In this document: piece after piece, positions 9,236 to 17,757 of the stretch
How the letters are laid out: each line of letters opens with the position of its first letter
How positions within the stretch are numbered: the stretch's first letter is position 1
Assembly (NCBI GenBank): GCA_020636105.1
Contig: JACJYL010000001.1
Coordinates: 4,362,001 to 4,426,000, forward strand
DNA from: Lewinellaceae bacterium
GTDB lineage: Bacteria; Bacteroidota; Bacteroidia; Chitinophagales; Saprospiraceae
Reading direction: 5' to 3'
Length of the DNA stretch: 64,000 bases
Translations under genes and position numbers: made by a program
The notes under the pieces: model-generated
What the model was told of the DNA's origin: nothing
The model's database searches: none
The model's input: only the letters and a program-made list of their open reading frames with translations

Positions 9236-11941
9236 TCACCTTCCCGACCGCTTCACCAGCCTTTTCAGCAAGGCATTAAAAGCCTTTGCTTCTTTGAGCT
9301 CCTCGACGGGTTGAAACATTCTGAACCGCCATTTATGCCTGACATTACTGGGGTCGTTGATTTGCTCCAGGTGTGTTTCGTTCCACCGGAAATCTCCGTC
9401 CATGGCCAAAAGATCCTGGATGGGGAAGGTGGTCCACATGGCAGGAGAGTATAAATGCTGAACGATGATCTGCTCACAAATCCACGGCTCAGCAAAGAAA
9501 GGAGCGGTGCCGAAATTGCCCAGTTCGTCATTGAAAAATTCCTGTATGGAGGCGCGATTTTCCTCCCACCACCCTCTGATGGTAGGCATGTCATGCGTGG
9601 AGGTTGTGCAGACCGACAAGTAGGGGGCATCAGCCGGATGGGCAAATTTAACTTTAGGATTTTTGGACATACGCTGGATCTCCAGACTCAAAATGCCCAG
9701 TTGATCCATTACCGGCGGCACAGAATCCGGCACCATACCCAGGTCTTCTCCGCAAACGAGCATATTGCTGGCAGAAATGATGGCAGGTAATTTTTCCAAC
9801 CCTTTTTGCTTCCAGAATTCATCGTGGCGTTTGTAGAAATAATGCAGGTATAACCGGTCGAGTTGTTGTCGGGTATGGTCGTCCAGTGCTGCAAAAGAAG
9901 TCGTGTTTTGCAGGCTGATCCTTGGATGCCATTCGTCCTCTCCCGTTTGGATAAACAGCACATTACCGATGAGCTCGAACAAACCATCCCTGATCCTGCG
10001 GTTTTTTTCGCTCAGGGCTTCCTCTTCAATATCTTTGAGGAAATGCTGGTTCACTTTCATCTGGGTATCATACTTTTCTTTCATCCTGTACATACCGTAC
10101 CCGGAGTTATCAAGGAATGTTGCAATGACGGTTTCCGTTTCCGCTCCGAAAATACCATGCAGGAGATGGTGGCGGATGTAGGGTTTTACCATGCGTTCAT
10201 AGTCGAAGCGCACGCCTCGTTCTTCGATTTCCTTTGCTTTCATAGGCAGGGCCGGATTGAAATACCCCAGGGTGCCCTCTACGGCGTGAAGGGGTATTTC
10301 CCAGATTCTGAAAAAACCGAGAATATGATCAATGCGGTAGGCATCAAAATAATCCGCCATTTTTTGCAGCCGGTTTTTCCACCAGGTATAATCTTCTTTG
10401 GCCATTTCCTGCCAGTTGTAGGTGGGGAATCCCCAGTTTTGGCCCTTTACGGCAAAATCATCCGGCGGGGCGCCTGCCTGGGCATTGAGATTGAAGAGAT
10501 GCGGTTCCGTCCAGGCTTCCACGCTGTTGGGACTGATACCAATAGGAATGTCTCCCTTCAATACGACCCCGATCTCCCGGGCATAGGCAGCCACTTCATG
10601 CATTTGCTTATCAAGATGATATTGAATGAAATAGTGAATGGCAATATCGTCCCATGTTTTGGAGGAAGGGCTGCATAATTTTGCGACAGCACTCTTGTCG
10701 TAGGTGCTGTATTTCCCCCATTGCCTGAAATCGGGACTTTTCATTTTATCCCTCAGGTAAACAAAGGCTGCATAAGGGACAAGCCATTCCTTATTGGTGT
10801 CAAAGAATTTTTTGTAATCCTCCTGTTCAAAAAAAGTATCTTTTTCCTGGTCAAACAGCAGTTTGTAGTATTTGGACTTCCAAGCCATGACCTCAGGATA
10901 ATTGACATAAGGTTCGCCATTGAGTGTTTCCCGAAGCTTTCTAAAGGTTTCTCGCTGTTTTTTATCTTTCAGGATGCCCATGCCCTCAAGATTGAGGTAC
11001 ATTGGGTGTAGCGCCATCACCGAAATCGATTTGTATGGATAAGAATCGAGCCAGTTGTGGGAAGCGATGGTTTCATTTATGGGTAGTATTTGAACCATTT
11101 TCATACCTGCCTGCCTGGCCCAGTCGATGAAATCTTTCAGGTCGCGGAACTCACCAACACCAAAGCTTTGATTGGTTTTTAGCGAAAATACAGGCACGGC
11201 GACACCGGCTCCTCTCCAATGATTGCTCATATGCCTGAAGCCTTCATCGGATCGGATGTATAAATAATCGTTTTCCTGCAATGGAGGAGCCGCAAGGAAC
11301 CGGTTGGGGCCACCTTCGATTTTTACGACTTCCTTTTTTGCCAGGTCATAAAGGCCGTATTTGTATTCAAGAGGGAATTTCAGTGCCGAGGCATTGATGC
11401 TGCCTTTCCACAAAGGAAAGTGATCCCCACAATCCAGCAACAGGGGGGCTGTCTTGTCCCAGTTGCCCAGCTTGGCATGGTTACCCAATACACAAACCTG
11501 GAATCCTGTTTCTATGCGTGGGACATGGATGCGGAACTCCAGGCTTTTTTTAGCATTGGCCGGGAGAGGTTTGATGATGCCTTCCGGGCGCATGATGACG
11601 CGGGTGAACGCTGAAGTATAAAGGGCTTTTTCTTCTTTGGAAGGACTCCTCCATGTTTCAACAGCATAGACTACTGCCGGATTTTTACCCGAAAACTGGA
11701 TGATCCTGTTATCACCCCATTCCCAAACGGCATGGCCATAATCGTCCATCATCACATATTTGTATTCCAGCCGGTCGGTTTTTTCAGTGATGTCCATGGA
11801 TACCGACCATTGTCCGCCGAACCCATAATCCATTTTGACGGCTTTGGAAAGATCCCATTTTCCCAGGGATTTGGATGACCCCGATAGGTAAAGCTGTTGT
11901 CCGGGGATGGTATTGTAGTGAATGCTCAGGCTTACTTTCAT
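9236..11941 (-). CDS. malQ: 4-alpha-glucanotransferase, DPE2-type (CBM20-CBM20-GH77)
   Basis: A 901-residue enzyme with two N-terminal starch-binding CBM20 modules (about residues 1-95 and 133-230; each has the LG-x-WD signature). A GH77 amylomaltase domain follows from about residue 243. The nucleophile block AYRIDHILGF and the acid/base block VCGEDLGMVPDSV are both visible. The architecture, including the long catalytic domain, resembles plant cytosolic DPE2 rather than short bacterial MalQ. It transfers maltosyl or glucan chains between alpha-1,4-glucans and acceptors, so it belongs to glycogen or maltodextrin turnover. No signal peptide, hence cytoplasmic. It stands alone. Confidence 0.92.
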   Translation of the reverse strand: MKVSLSIHYNTIPGQQLYLSGSSKSLGKWDLSKAVKMDYGFGGQWSVSMDITEKTDRLEYKYVMMDDYGHAVWEWGDNRIIQFSGKNPAVVYAVETWRSPSKEEKALYTSAFTRVIMRPEGIIKPLPANAKKSLEFRIHVPRIETGFQVCVLGNHAKLGNWDKTAPLLLDCGDHFPLWKGSINASALKFPLEYKYGLYDLAKKEVVKIEGGPNRFLAAPPLQENDYLYIRSDEGFRHMSNHWRGAGVAVPVFSLKTNQSFGVGEFRDLKDFIDWARQAGMKMVQILPINETIASHNWLDSYPYKSISVMALHPMYLNLEGMGILKDKKQRETFRKLRETLNGEPYVNYPEVMAWKSKYYKLLFDQEKDTFFEQEDYKKFFDTNKEWLVPYAAFVYLRDKMKSPDFRQWGKYSTYDKSAVAKLCSPSSKTWDDIAIHYFIQYHLDKQMHEVAAYAREIGVVLKGDIPIGISPNSVEAWTEPHLFNLNAQAGAPPDDFAVKGQNWGFPTYNWQEMAKEDYTWWKNRLQKMADYFDAYRIDHILGFFRIWEIPLHAVEGTLGYFNPALPMKAKEIEERGVRFDYERMVKPYIRHHLLHGIFGAETETVIATFLDNSGYGMYRMKEKYDTQMKVNQHFLKDIEEEALSEKNRRIRDGLFELIGNVLFIQTGEDEWHPRISLQNTTSFAALDDHTRQQLDRLYLHYFYKRHDEFWKQKGLEKLPAIISASNMLVCGEDLGMVPDSVPPVMDQLGILSLEIQRMSKNPKVKFAHPADAPYLSVCTTSTHDMPTIRGWWEENRASIQEFFNDELGNFGTAPFFAEPWICEQIIVQHLYSPAMWTTFPIQDLLAMDGDFRWNETHLEQINDPSNVRHKWRFRMFQPVEELKEAKAFNALLKRLVKRSGR

Positions 11942-12279
11942 GAAAATATCTTTATTTCAAAGGTCCATTCAGACCAGTTTTGTCCTACTTATTGTATAAA
12001 GTACAAATATCTAAATAATGAAGTATTCACGGATCATTTTTTTAGAAAAAATGGCTTTTAGGTTTTTTTAAATGATGAAGGGCACAAACCATTACTTGTC
12101 CGCGTTAAAAAAATCCAATGAAATTAACCTGGTAGAGATTAGTGCAGGGTAAGGAAAAAAAATGGTGCCGAAAGTTAACCTTTCGACACCACCGGATGCA
12201 AAACAAAAACTATTGATTTTATTTGTTTGTCAATAAAAAGCGACACTTCTGGATTGCTTGTCAATCATGCCGGTCTTCT
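11942..12279. other. Intergenic stretch
   Basis: This gap between the glucanotransferase start and the permease stop contains the terminator at 12153-12190. It presumably also holds the glucanotransferase promoter, but I see no exact TAnnTTTG box. Nothing else is evident. Confidence 0.5.
12153..12190 (-). terminator. Rho-independent terminator of the MFS permease gene
   Basis: Arms GGTGCCGAAAG and CTTTCGACACC (one mismatch) enclose a five-base loop. The minus strand continues into a run of eight T residues. It lies 90 bases past the permease stop codon. Confidence 0.8.
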
Positions 12280-13677
12280 TTACAAAGCATGCTCCAGTTT
12301 CTGCTCCGGCTTTTTGTTCCCGATTATTGGAGCTGCTTTTGGAGCTGCCTGGATGATGTTGGTTTCGGACACCTTTACTTTGGTTTTCGGTGCTTTGGTG
12401 AAAGCCATGATGATAGCGGCTACCACGCAGGAAACACCGGCAATGATAAAGGGCGTCATCCACACTGAAGGCTGAAAGGCATCCTGTGCAGCATCTTTAA
12501 AAAAGCCTGCCAGTTGAGGTCCCAGGATACCGGCCACCCCATAGGCCATGAATACGAATCCGTAATTATTGCCCACACTTTTATTGCCGAAAAAGTCGGC
12601 GGTGACAGCAGGAAAGAGGGCAAAGTTTCCTCCAAAGTTAAACCCTACGAGGGAAGAGGCCAGAATGAACCCTGTAGCCAGTCCGAAGTGAATAAATCCA
12701 TGGTAAATAGCCAGCATTACCAACCCCTGCAAAAGGGTCATGGTGATGATGGCCGCTTTTCTTCCGATTTTATCTGAAAAAGCGCCCCAGGCAATGCGGC
12801 CCAGGCCATTAAATATGGCATACCAGGCCATGGCGGTACCGGTGATGACGCCAGCCCCCTGGATGCCGTTGAACTCTAGGGCGTCGATGCCGAATAATTT
12901 GATGCTGTAAATGACCATGAGTCCGGCCAGAGCTGAAAACATGAATACACTCCAAAGCATGTAAAACTGTGGCGTTCTCAGCATGGCCCGGGACTGAAAC
13001 TCGGTACCTCCGGTAGCTTTGGTGGTTTCTACTGCCGGCGGAGTCCATCCCTCAGGCACGTAACCTTCCGGGGGATTGACCATTACCAGGCTTCCCAGGA
13101 CGACGAGAGCGGCAAAGACGATGCCGTAGATAAAAAAGACACTTTGAACATTAGGCAAACCCAAAACATGGGAAGTATTGAGTAAGCCACCAAACCATGA
13201 GCCTGCGAGTTTTACCCAAATGGTGGCGCCGAAACCGAATCCGGCCACAGCAAGTCCGGTGATCATGCCCTTCCTGTCGGGAAACCATTTTACGCCCACC
13301 GCTATGGGCACCACATACGCCAGCCCGATACCGGCTCCACCCACAATTCCGATGAAAATTAATTGTCCTGCAAAGCTTCCGCCAAATAAACCGCCCAGCA
13401 CATATCCCAATCCCAGCGTGATTCCACCTAAAAAGGCGACCAGGGTGGGGCCCACTTTTGCCTGCCATTTGCCTGCCATGACCATTACCACCGCAAAGGT
13501 GGCCAGACCTGCCGAGAATACCCATGCGGTCTGGGTGGCTGAAAATTGATAAATACCTTCGGGATCAGTAAGAATTTTTGTAAATACAGACCAGGCGTAA
13601 ATTGCTCCCAATGCGAGTTGGATCATTACGGCTCCAACCACGACCATCCATCTGTTTTTTACTTTTAAACCTTTCAT
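12280..13677 (-). CDS. OFA-family MFS transporter (oxalate/formate antiporter-like)
   Basis: A 465-residue permease with about twelve hydrophobic segments. The N-terminal block MVVVGAVMIQLALGAIYAWS is typical of the OFA branch of the major facilitator superfamily. The inter-repeat loop with FSDKIGRKAA is present. Family members exchange or take up small monocarboxylates and dicarboxylates such as oxalate, formate or pyruvate, but substrate cannot be read from sequence. It sits in the inner membrane. It is monocistronic with a good terminator. The C-terminal 40 residues are a cytoplasmic tail rich in Lys and Ala. Confidence 0.88.
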   Translation of the reverse strand: MKGLKVKNRWMVVVGAVMIQLALGAIYAWSVFTKILTDPEGIYQFSATQTAWVFSAGLATFAVVMVMAGKWQAKVGPTLVAFLGGITLGLGYVLGGLFGGSFAGQLIFIGIVGGAGIGLAYVVPIAVGVKWFPDRKGMITGLAVAGFGFGATIWVKLAGSWFGGLLNTSHVLGLPNVQSVFFIYGIVFAALVVLGSLVMVNPPEGYVPEGWTPPAVETTKATGGTEFQSRAMLRTPQFYMLWSVFMFSALAGLMVIYSIKLFGIDALEFNGIQGAGVITGTAMAWYAIFNGLGRIAWGAFSDKIGRKAAIITMTLLQGLVMLAIYHGFIHFGLATGFILASSLVGFNFGGNFALFPAVTADFFGNKSVGNNYGFVFMAYGVAGILGPQLAGFFKDAAQDAFQPSVWMTPFIIAGVSCVVAAIIMAFTKAPKTKVKVSETNIIQAAPKAAPIIGNKKPEQKLEHAL

Positions 13678-14331
13678 GTCTTGTTATGATACTTTGTGGC
13701 AAAGACAAAGCAACCCGCCTGCCTTTGCAGCGCGTTAAAAAATTGTTTTATCAGAAAATTTAACCGTACAGAAATGCCGGTCCTGGATTCCGGAAAGAAA
13801 ACCGGAATGAGCGGTAAAAAGACAGAATTGGTTAGGATCGGAAATTTCCATAAATAAAAATTCCGGTGAATTAAAAACAGGCAACATCCTGCTTTGATTT
13901 CGGCATCTAATTTAACCTGATTTTTAAGCTAAAACGATGATTTATATCATAACAATCAGATGATTATAATCTTATTTTTTATTTCGAAAGGCAGGGGTGT
14001 TTTTTATCTGTTTGAAATTATATTCTTAAATTATTTTGCGATTTGTTTGTTTGTTGTTTAAATTTAATTTTTTCGAATACGGTAAATTGCTTTTTAAAAT
14101 TCTTAATTAGAATGTTTGTTTTACCTGTTTTTTCGCTAGGGGCCGGTATTTAATTTTATCCAATTAGCTTTATTTTTTTTCATCGGTTTTTGTTTCAGCA
14201 ATCCTTTTTCAACCGAATGAAAATTCCATTGCCTTTCATTTTTTATTTTTTGGGCGATCCATAAAACATAAAAAGACCGGCGACTTGTCAAACTTTAGCC
14301 TTTAGTCTTTAAACTTTATCCTTTTTAGGAT
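13678..14331. other. AT-rich divergent intergenic region
   Basis: About 650 bases separate the OFA permease and glyA, which diverge. The stretch is very AT-rich with long T tracts. I see no gene, no tRNA and no convincing repeat. A short ATGAT-N4-ATCAT palindrome at 13937-13950 resembles an FNR-type half-site pair but is too weak to call. Confidence 0.45.
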
Positions 14332-14339
14332 TACTTTTG
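14308..14339 (+). promoter_or_regulatory. Putative glyA promoter (TTTA-N20-TACTTTTG)
   Basis: A -7 box TACTTTTG matches the Bacteroidota TAnnTTTG consensus, and TTTA stands 20 bases upstream in the -33 position. It implies a leader of about ten bases before the ATG at 14355 and argues against the upstream TTG start at 14337. Confidence 0.5.
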
Positions 14340-14354
14340 CAAAAATTTTTTCTG

Positions 14355-15641
14355 ATGCAACACGATAAAGTAATTTTTGATCTCATCCAGAAGGAGTTGG
14401 ATCGTCAAAGGGAAGGCATTGAGTTGATCGCCTCCGAGAATTTTACCAGTAAGGCCGTGCTGGAAGCGATGGGTAGTTGCCTGACCAATAAATATGCGGA
14501 AGGGTATCCTCGTCGTCGTTATTACGGAGGGTGTGAGGTAGTGGACCAGATCGAGCAATTGGCCATCGATCGTTTAATGGAACTCTTTGGCGCAGAATAT
14601 GCAAATGTTCAGCCTCATTCCGGTGCTCAGGCCAATGCTGCGGTATTTATGGCGGTATTGACTCCTGGAGATTCCATTTTGGGATTCGACCTTTCTCATG
14701 GGGGGCATTTGTCTCATGGTTCTCATGTGAATTTTTCCGGCAAGGTGTACAAACCCCATTTTTATGGTGTGGAGAAAGAAACCGGGGTGATCGATATGGA
14801 TAAGGTAGAAGCCAAGGCTAAGGAAGTGATGCCTAAATTGATCATTTGCGGAGCCTCGGCGTATTCCCGGGACTGGGATTATGTTCGTTTCAGAGCCATT
14901 GCTGATGAGGTAGGGGCTTTGTTGTTGGCCGATATTGCCCATCCGGCGGGATTGATCGCCGCAGGTTTGTTGAATGATCCTATGGAACATTGTCATATTG
15001 TGACATCAACCACGCACAAGACACTTCGTGGCCCAAGGGGCGGGATCATTATGATGGGAAAGAATTTTGATAATCCATGGGGACGCATGACCCAAAAAGG
15101 CAGCCCCATCAAAATGTCAGCCGTGTTAAATAGCGGGGTATTCCCCGGTATGCAGGGCGGACCTCTTGAGCATGTGATCGCCGCAAAAGCCGTTGCTTTT
15201 CATGAGGCCTTACAGCCCGAATTCAAGTCCTATGCCCGGCAGGTGATAAAAAATGCCAGGGTGATGGCTGAAGCCTTTATGGATAAAGGATATAAGATTA
15301 TCTCAGGAGGAACCGATAATCACATGATGCTGATCGACCTGCGTTCCAAAGGCGTTACCGGCAAAGAAGCCGAAAATGCGCTGGTCAGGGCGGGGATAAC
15401 GGTCAATAAGAATATGGTTCCATTTGATACCGAGGCTCCTATGGTTACTTCCGGCATCAGGGTTGGCGTGGCTGCCGCCACTACAAGAGGCTTCATGGAA
15501 GCCGATTGCGTGAAAACGGTTGAATGGATCGATGCTTTGATGAAAAACATAAAAGACGAATCTCTGATCCTTCGTACGGAAAAGGAAGTGTGTGCTTATA
15601 TGGAAAAGTTTCCTTTATATAATGGTGTGAAGATTGGGTAG
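14355..15641 (+). CDS. glyA: Serine hydroxymethyltransferase
   Basis: A 428-residue PLP enzyme, full length. The cofactor lysine lies in STTHKTLRGPRGG (Lys222), and the family blocks ELIASENFTS and SGAQANAAVF are present. It converts serine plus tetrahydrofolate to glycine plus methylene-tetrahydrofolate in the cytoplasm and is the main source of one-carbon units. I place the start at the ATG at 14355 (MQHDK) because an upstream in-frame TTG would fall inside the likely -7 promoter box. No partner genes are close. Confidence 0.95.
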   Translation: MQHDKVIFDLIQKELDRQREGIELIASENFTSKAVLEAMGSCLTNKYAEGYPRRRYYGGCEVVDQIEQLAIDRLMELFGAEYANVQPHSGAQANAAVFMAVLTPGDSILGFDLSHGGHLSHGSHVNFSGKVYKPHFYGVEKETGVIDMDKVEAKAKEVMPKLIICGASAYSRDWDYVRFRAIADEVGALLLADIAHPAGLIAAGLLNDPMEHCHIVTSTTHKTLRGPRGGIIMMGKNFDNPWGRMTQKGSPIKMSAVLNSGVFPGMQGGPLEHVIAAKAVAFHEALQPEFKSYARQVIKNARVMAEAFMDKGYKIISGGTDNHMMLIDLRSKGVTGKEAENALVRAGITVNKNMVPFDTEAPMVTSGIRVGVAAATTRGFMEADCVKTVEWIDALMKNIKDESLILRTEKEVCAYMEKFPLYNGVKIG

Positions 15642-15718
15642 AAAGGAGCAAAGGATTCCGGGGAAATAGTTGGTTTAGGGATGGTTCAAAAATAAACAAA
15701 TCGAGCAGAACCGCAGAA

Positions 15719-15786
15719 CCTGCCTTACTGCGACAGCAGCCAAGGTATAGAATATCCAATCCGGCTGCTGACCGCAGGAAGGCAGG
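15719..15786. repeat. Inverted pair of a dispersed GC-rich palindromic repeat
   Basis: Two oppositely oriented copies of a 23-24 base unit (beginning CCTGCCTT; at 15719-15741 and, inverted, 15763-15786) lie 78 bases past glyA. The same family recurs at 26671-26890. The unit contrasts with the AT-rich surroundings, like REP elements. Confidence 0.55.
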
Positions 15787-15905
15787 TGTAAAAGTCAGAA
15801 GTGTTCTTAATAATTCTAATTTTTATTGGTTCTTTAATACTGTAAGGCACTTACTTAGAAAGTTAGGAGGAGCGAGGTAATATTTATTGGCAAAAAAATA
15901 ATCAA

Positions 15906-16508
15906 ATGCGTCAATACAGGAATACGGACATTGAAGAGTTGGCCCCGCAGCTGCGTATGGATTACGCGGCAAAAGATGATTGGGGGCTGATCCATTTGTT
16001 GACGGATTTTCGTCTTTTTCGCAGAGGTTACGGCAAACGGATTACCAATGTGTTGTCGATGAAGGATTCAATGCTCGATTTTCATCTCCGTATCTTTGAT
16101 TATAAATTTGTGGTAGGAGCAGGCAATTCGACACGGCGGATCAGCCAGACTGTTTTTTTTGTGGATTCCAAAAAACTGGGATTGCCTCATTTTTCCATGC
16201 AGCCAGAAATTTTTTTCCATAAGATAGGCCAGCATTTTGGTTTGCAGGATCTTGATTTTGAAGCATACCCGGCATTTTCCGATCAATATTTATTGAGAGG
16301 AGAGGATGAAAGTCTTATACGCAGTACCATGAGTAAGGATATGCTTCAATTTTTTACTTTGGAGAAATATTGGAGCCTGGAAGGGATGAATTACTATTTT
16401 ATTTTTTATAAATGGAACAAAATTTTGCCCGTAGATCAGGTGTACCAACTGCATAAAAAGGGGCTTCAGCTATTCGAAATGCTGAAAGACGCCTCTTTTT
16501 TTCCATAA
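15906..16508 (+). CDS. Conserved-looking hypothetical protein
   Basis: A 200-residue soluble protein without signal peptide or membrane segments. It is rich in Phe, Tyr and Leu and contains positively charged stretches in its first half (LFRRGYGKRITNVLS). I recognise no domain. The start ATG is close behind an A-rich leader. The next gene, HU, begins 125 bases later behind its own apparent promoter, so the two need not be cotranscribed. Codon usage and length look like a genuine gene, but no function can be inferred. Confidence 0.65.
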   Translation: MRQYRNTDIEELAPQLRMDYAAKDDWGLIHLLTDFRLFRRGYGKRITNVLSMKDSMLDFHLRIFDYKFVVGAGNSTRRISQTVFFVDSKKLGLPHFSMQPEIFFHKIGQHFGLQDLDFEAYPAFSDQYLLRGEDESLIRSTMSKDMLQFFTLEKYWSLEGMNYYFIFYKWNKILPVDQVYQLHKKGLQLFEMLKDASFFP

Positions 16509-16538
16509 AATCCTGATTGATAGAAAAATAAAAGCCTA

Positions 16539-16573
16539 TTTGTTTCTAATTAATAAAAAAATTGCGAAATTTG
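16539..16573 (+). promoter_or_regulatory. Possible HU promoter
   Basis: TTTG at 16539 is followed 23 bases later by GAAATTTG and then CACCC. This resembles the Bacteroidota arrangement in which a TAnnTTTG box precedes a GC-rich start site, although the TA is replaced by GA. It lies about 60 bases before the HU ATG. Confidence 0.3.
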
Positions 16574-16633
16574 CACCCGCCTTAGCAGAAATGGGGTATA
16601 ATTTCATAACTATCTAAAAACCAACCAATAAGA

Positions 16634-16945
16634 ATGAGAAAAGCAGATTTGGTTGCTATTATTGCAGATAAGACAGGAGTACCGAAGGTAGACGTACTAG
16701 TGACTTTAGAGTCCTTTTTCAGAGAAGTGAAAGGCACCCTATCGAGTGGCGAGAACGTTTATGTGAGGGGATTCGGCTCTTTTGTGATTAAAAAAAGAGC
16801 TGAAAAAGTCGGCCGTAATATTAAAAGGAACGAGGCTATCGTTATTCCTGAACATTATATACCTTCGTTTAAACCTGCAAAGGTTTTTGTGGATCAGGTA
16901 AAGGGAAATGTTAATTCATTGCCCAAAGAAGAAGAAAATAATTAA
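16634..16945 (+). CDS. HU/IHF-family DNA-binding protein
   Basis: A 103-residue histone-like protein with the family order intact: N-terminal helical dimerisation region (MRKADLVAIIADKTGV), GFGSF turn, and the basic arm with GRN followed by the C-terminal helix. It bends DNA as a dimer in the nucleoid. The C-terminus carries an acidic extension (PKEEENN) beyond the usual HU end. It precedes the 30-residue basic protein by 24 bases, which suggests cotranscription. Confidence 0.92.
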   Translation: MRKADLVAIIADKTGVPKVDVLVTLESFFREVKGTLSSGENVYVRGFGSFVIKKRAEKVGRNIKRNEAIVIPEHYIPSFKPAKVFVDQVKGNVNSLPKEEENN

Positions 16946-16969
16946 ATTAACATAAAAAAATAATATTCT

Positions 16970-17062
16970 ATGCCTTGTGGAAAGAAGCGTAAGAGACATA
17001 AGATATCGACGCACAAAAGAAAGAAAAGACTACGTAAGAACCGTCATAAGAAGAAGAAATAA
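16970..17062 (+). CDS. 30-residue highly basic protein, AURKAIP1/COX24 (bS22/mS38)-like
   Basis: The ATG at 16970 opens a 30-codon frame whose product begins MPCGKKRKRHKIST and ends NRHKKKK. More than half of its residues are Lys, Arg or His. Very similar tiny basic proteins are annotated in Bacteroidota as AURKAIP1/COX24-domain proteins, related to mitochondrial mS38 and mycobacterial bS22, which bind the small ribosomal subunit. A ribosomal role here is inferred from that family. It follows HU by 24 bases and is normally missed by gene finders because of its size. Confidence 0.75.
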   Translation: MPCGKKRKRHKISTHKRKKRLRKNRHKKKK

Positions 17063-17757
17063 TTCATAACGGGTTATCATGGATTTATCGCACATGAATT
17101 CACATTAGAGTACTGTGTGATAAATCCTCTCAGAATTCCTATAGGTCATTGCATTACAGCATTAGAGTTAAGGAAGTTCATTTTTGTTACAACGTTGAAA
17201 ACGGATTGGAATAAGTATTATTGATGACACTTTATTACTCCAATCCGTTTTGCCGTTTATAAAGCAGGTTGCTGAAAGGCTTAAAACAGCCTAAAACCTG
17301 CTCATATCACGTGATTTGATTTGTGGCCCAACCCTCATAAAACCCGCTGTGTTTAGCAAAAATCCAAAAAACCGGAATGTTCAGCGCCATTCCAAACAAT
17401 CAATGAGCCATAACATCGAAGAATACAGGATCAACGTCTGGAAATAGTTTCCCCAATTGGCCTGGCGATTCTGTGTTTGTAATAAGGAGCTTGTTATAAA
17501 TTGGAATTTGTTATTCCATTTAGCTCTTGTCACGTTTAATTGTCGAATCATTTCAGTTCAACAGGTACGAGAGGGTACTTATTCTTTTCTTAAAATGATC
17601 CGACCGAAAATGTATTTCCACTAATTTAAACGATTCAGCGTCAATGCTGTTGTTTTGGTATTAGGCGAGTTGCCGTTTTATCGGGGTATGAAATGCCGGT
17701 ATAACGGTTGTTCCGTTTTGACGAGTTTGTGCTCGTACCCGTAAAAATATAATACAT
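17063..17757. other. Long intergenic stretch before RNase E/G
   Basis: Almost 700 bases without a recognisable gene. It contains the inverted repeat at 17198-17251. The remainder is unstructured to the eye; it may be a long 5' leader of the RNase gene, which in several bacteria is autoregulated through its leader, but that is inference. Confidence 0.45.
17198..17251 (+). terminator. Long inverted repeat, probable terminator of the HU operon
   Basis: Perfect 13-base arms (AAAACGGATTGGA and its complement), extendable to 17 with one mismatch, enclose a 20-base loop and end in a TTTT. It lies 136 bases after the basic-protein gene. Confidence 0.5.

Noticed and set aside
13937..13950. ATGAT-N4-ATCAT as an FNR box
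   Set aside because: Half-sites are weak, the region is extremely AT-rich, and it is 260 bases from the nearest start.
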